From Bradyrhizobium diazoefficiens (GTDB lineage: Bacteria > Pseudomonadota > Alphaproteobacteria > Rhizobiales > Xanthobacteraceae), in contig NZ_JAFCJE010000001.1 of NCBI RefSeq assembly GCF_018131185.1, forward strand, positions 1 to 64,000: a stretch of DNA of 64,000 nt. The letters run 5' to 3'. The translations under genes and the position numbers were made by a program. Shown piece after piece: positions 62,057-64,000 of this stretch; positions within the stretch are counted from its first letter, which is position 1; every line of letters starts with the position of its first letter. A model generated the notes under the pieces. That model was given only the letters and a program-made list of their open reading frames with translations. It was not told the DNA's origin and did no database searches.

Positions 62057-62177
62057 GGAAAATCCTTATGTTGAAGCAGGGGGCTGCTCGAGCGGGGCGG
62101 ACACTCGCCCAATTCAGGGGGCCTTGGCAACGCGAAAAGTCTGTCAAAATGATGAATTAGCCGCAATGCGCCCGCCG

Positions 62178-62206
62178 TTGACAAGGCCCTGACCGGGCCA
62201 TATCTC
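62178..62206 (+). promoter_or_regulatory. sigma-70-type promoter for secA
   Basis: TTGACA at 62178-62183, a 17-base spacer, and TATCTC at 62201-62206. It would give an unusually long leader of about 195 bases before the secA ATG. Confidence 0.55.
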
Positions 62207-62221
62207 TGCCCGGTCGCGACC

Positions 62222-62341
62222 ATGGCGATGGCGTTTATTTTGCTGCGTTTTTGGCCGTTGAACCCAGGCTTGCCCAATTCCCACCCATATGGCGGACGCC
62301 CCCGCAGTCCGGGCCAGCGGCGCCGTCAGGCGTCACGGTGA
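62222..62341 (+). CDS. possible leader peptide upstream of secA (uncertain)
   Basis: A 39-codon frame starting ATG-GCG-ATG. It encodes a hydrophobic start (MAMAFILLRFWPL) and a Pro/Arg-rich end (NPGLPNSHPYGG, then RRRQASR). The position in the secA leader recalls secretion-monitoring arrest peptides, but there is no clear ribosome site and neither the SecM arrest pattern nor an RAPP motif is present. It may be spurious. Confidence 0.2.
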   Translation: MAMAFILLRFWPLNPGLPNSHPYGGRPRSPGQRRRQASR

Positions 62342-62408
62342 GTTGATGGGCAGGCGGGTGACAACTTCTTAGGCCCACGCGGTTGAATCGCGAACACAGG
62401 AACCAGGC

Positions 62409-64000
62409 ATGATCGGCGCGCTCGCCCGCAAGTTTTTCGGCTCCGCCAACGACCGGCGGGTGAAGGGATATCAGTCCCGCGTCAACGCGATCAACGCGCT
62501 GGAGGCCGAGGTCTCCAAGCTCTCCGACGAGGCGCTCAAGGCCCGCACCGCCGAGTTCAAGAAGCAGCTCGCCGAGGGCAAGACGCTGGACGACCTGCTC
62601 GTCCCCGCCTTCGCAACCGTGCGCGAGGCCGCCAAGCGCACGCTCGGCCAGCGCCATTTCGACGTGCAGCTGATCGGCGGCATGGTGCTGCATGAGGGCG
62701 ACATCGCCGAGATGAAGACCGGCGAAGGCAAGACGCTGGTCGCAACCCTGGCGGTCTATCTCAACGCGCTCGCCGGCAAGGGCGTCCACGTCGTCACCGT
62801 CAACGACTACCTCGCCCGTCGCGACTCCGGCTGGATGGGCCAGATCTACAGCTTCCTCGGCATGACCACCGGTGTGATCGTGCACGGTCTCGACGACGTC
62901 GAGCGCAAGGCCGCCTATGCCTGCGACATCACCTACGGCACCAACAACGAATACGGCTTCGACTATCTGCGCGACAACATGAAGTACCGGCTCGAGGACA
63001 TGGTCCAGCGGCCGCACTTCTTCGCCATCGTCGACGAGGTCGACTCCATCCTGATCGACGAGGCACGCACGCCGCTGATCATCTCCGGTCCGCTCGACGA
63101 CCGCTCCGACTTCTACAACACCATCGACGGCTTCCTGCCCAAGCTCGACAAGACCGACTACGACGTCGACGAGAAGCAGCGCACGGTGACGCTGACCGAA
63201 GCCGGCATGGAGAAGATCGAGACCCTGCTGCGCGACGCCGGCCAGCTCAAGGGCGAGTCGCTCTACGACGTCGAGAACGTCTCCGTCGTGCACCACATCA
63301 ATCAGGCGCTGCGCGCCCACACGCTGTTCACGCGCGACAAGGACTACATCGTCCGCGACGACGAGGTCATCATCATCGACGAGTTCACCGGGCGCATGAT
63401 GCAGGGGCGCCGCTATTCCGAAGGTCTGCACCAGGCGCTGGAAGCCAAGGAGCACGTGCAGGTCCAGCCGGAGAACCAGACTCTGGCCTCGATCACCTTC
63501 CAGAACTATTTCCGGATGTATGAAAAGCTGGCCGGCATGACCGGCACGGCGTTGACCGAAGCCGACGAGCTCTTCGACATCTACAAGCTCGAAGTCGTGG
63601 AAATCCCGACCAACGTGCCGATCGGCCGCCTCGACGAGGACGACGAGGTTTATCGCACCCAGCAGGAAAAGTACCGCGCGATTCTCGCCGAAATCGAGCG
63701 TGCCAATTCGCGGCTGCAGCCGGTGCTGGTCGGCACCGCCTCGATCGAAAAGTCGGAAGTGCTCGCCGAATTCCTCAAGAAGAACGGCTACAAGCAGATC
63801 GATTTCGGCAAGGACAACGCGCTCGACAAGCTTTACGCCGCCGCCCGCGCCGGCAAACCGGCAAAGCTGTTCGCGGTGCTGAATGCGCGCTTCCACGAGC
63901 AGGAAGCCTATATCGTCGCGGAAGCCGGCGTGCCCGGCGCGATCACGATCGCGACCAACATGGCCGGCCGCGGTACCGACATCAAGCTCGGCGGCTCGCT
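62409..64000 (+). CDS. secA: preprotein translocase ATPase SecA (partial, runs off the window)
   Basis: The motor of the Sec pathway. The first 530 residues are present, out of the roughly 950 usual for this group. They show the N-terminal [16 protein letters not shown], helicase motif [14 protein letters not shown] near residue 105, [11 protein letters not shown], the DEVD-type motif [21 protein letters not shown] near residue 210, and the preprotein-binding domain. NBD2 starts with TASIEKSE and [14 protein letters not shown] at the window edge. AGGAA lies seven bases before the ATG at 62409. The frame is intact to the last base. Confidence 0.97.
   Translation, partial: MIGALARKFFGSANDRRVKGYQSRVNAINALEAEVSKLSDEALKARTAEFKKQLAEGKTLDDLLVPAFATVREAAKRTLGQRHFDVQLIGGMVLHEGDIAEMKTGEGKTLVATLAVYLNALAGKGVHVVTVNDYLARRDSGWMGQIYSFLGMTTGVIVHGLDDVERKAAYACDITYGTNNEYGFDYLRDNMKYRLEDMVQRPHFFAIVDEVDSILIDEARTPLIISGPLDDRSDFYNTIDGFLPKLDKTDYDVDEKQRTVTLTEAGMEKIETLLRDAGQLKGESLYDVENVSVVHHINQALRAHTLFTRDKDYIVRDDEVIIIDEFTGRMMQGRRYSEGLHQALEAKEHVQVQPENQTLASITFQNYFRMYEKLAGMTGTALTEADELFDIYKLEVVEIPTNVPIGRLDEDDEVYRTQQEKYRAILAEIERANSRLQPVLVGTASIEKSEVLAEFLKKNGYKQIDFGKDNALDKLYAAARAGKPAKLFAVLNARFHEQEAYIVAEAGVPGAITIATNMAGRGTDIKLGGS

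Larger units (their letters stand above)
62057..62408. other. divergent control region between the parvulin gene and secA
   Basis: 352 bases. It holds a good sigma-70-type promoter for secA (62178-62206), a TTGACA on the minus strand at 62147-62142 that may serve the parvulin gene, and a short open frame (62222-62341) in the presumed secA leader. Confidence 0.6.

Overview
The window reads as a chromosomal segment of a Bradyrhizobium-type alphaproteobacterium. The support is high GC with strong third-position bias, dispersed GC-rich palindromic repeats of the kind common in that genus, an ACC deaminase beside an Lrp-type regulator, a PHB synthesis locus (phaR, phaA, phaB), and group-typical proteins (DUF3175, DUF4167, DUF1178, TadG-like, hybrid kinases). 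No phage, transposase, integron or CRISPR is visible. Most of the window is ordinary core genome. The accessory-looking parts are roughly 7.4-17.2 kb and the repeat-rich gaps.

Layout. 0-5 kb: end of a chemotaxis receptor, DUF3175, then an MFS transporter with otsB, and otsA (trehalose synthesis). Three promoters of the general-stress sigma EcfG type (GGAAC-N16/17-CGTT or GTT) serve these genes, two of them back to back between DUF3175 and the MFS gene. 5-9.6 kb: a small secreted protein, tRNA-Ser(GGA), an L,D-transpeptidase, a nitroreductase, a YciC/ZagA-like COG0523 GTPase and a monooxygenase-like protein with a zinc ribbon. 9.7-12.4 kb: a MocR-type regulator divergent from a two-domain cupin. 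12.5-17.1 kb: a KaiB-KaiC clock module with a PAS hybrid histidine kinase and a LuxR-type regulator. It has no kaiA, and KaiC lacks the C-terminal KaiA-binding tail. The regulator gene has a perfect EcfG-type promoter, and matching TACTAA-type dyads lie upstream of both it and kaiB.

17.3-27 kb: LysR with a divergent MFS exporter, an amidase with a histone-H1-like basic N-terminus, metY with a MetA-family acyltransferase, a polysaccharide deacetylase and recQ. 27-31 kb: acdS, its divergent Lrp-family regulator, a PLP cysteine synthase/desulfhydrase-like enzyme and a CMD-family protein. 30.6-37 kb: a PilZ-PAS-PAS-GGDEF cyclase, an outer-membrane barrel, a small secreted protein, an HSL-type esterase, a branched-chain aminotransferase and a methyltransferase. 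36.5-39.6 kb: PHB genes.

39.7-44.3 kb: EamA exporter, flavin reductase, DUF985 cupin, gloB, methyltransferase, DUF4167. 44.7-50.7 kb, minus strand: prmC-prfA (translation termination), ptsP (nitrogen PTS enzyme I), lysC. 50.8-57.7 kb: PH-domain protein, ubiG, GIY-YIG protein between repeats, EamA transporter, a tightly packed grxC-nitrilase-DUF1178 operon, comF, macro-domain protein, NDUFAF5-like methyltransferase. 57.7-64 kb: mutT, TadG-like protein, argJ, a periplasmic parvulin isomerase, and secA running off the end.

The most interesting signal is regulatory. EcfG-type promoters tie trehalose synthesis and the regulator beside the Kai module to the general stress response, and a repeated dyad suggests that this regulator controls both itself and the kaiBC-kinase operon. 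All functional statements are inferred from sequence alone.
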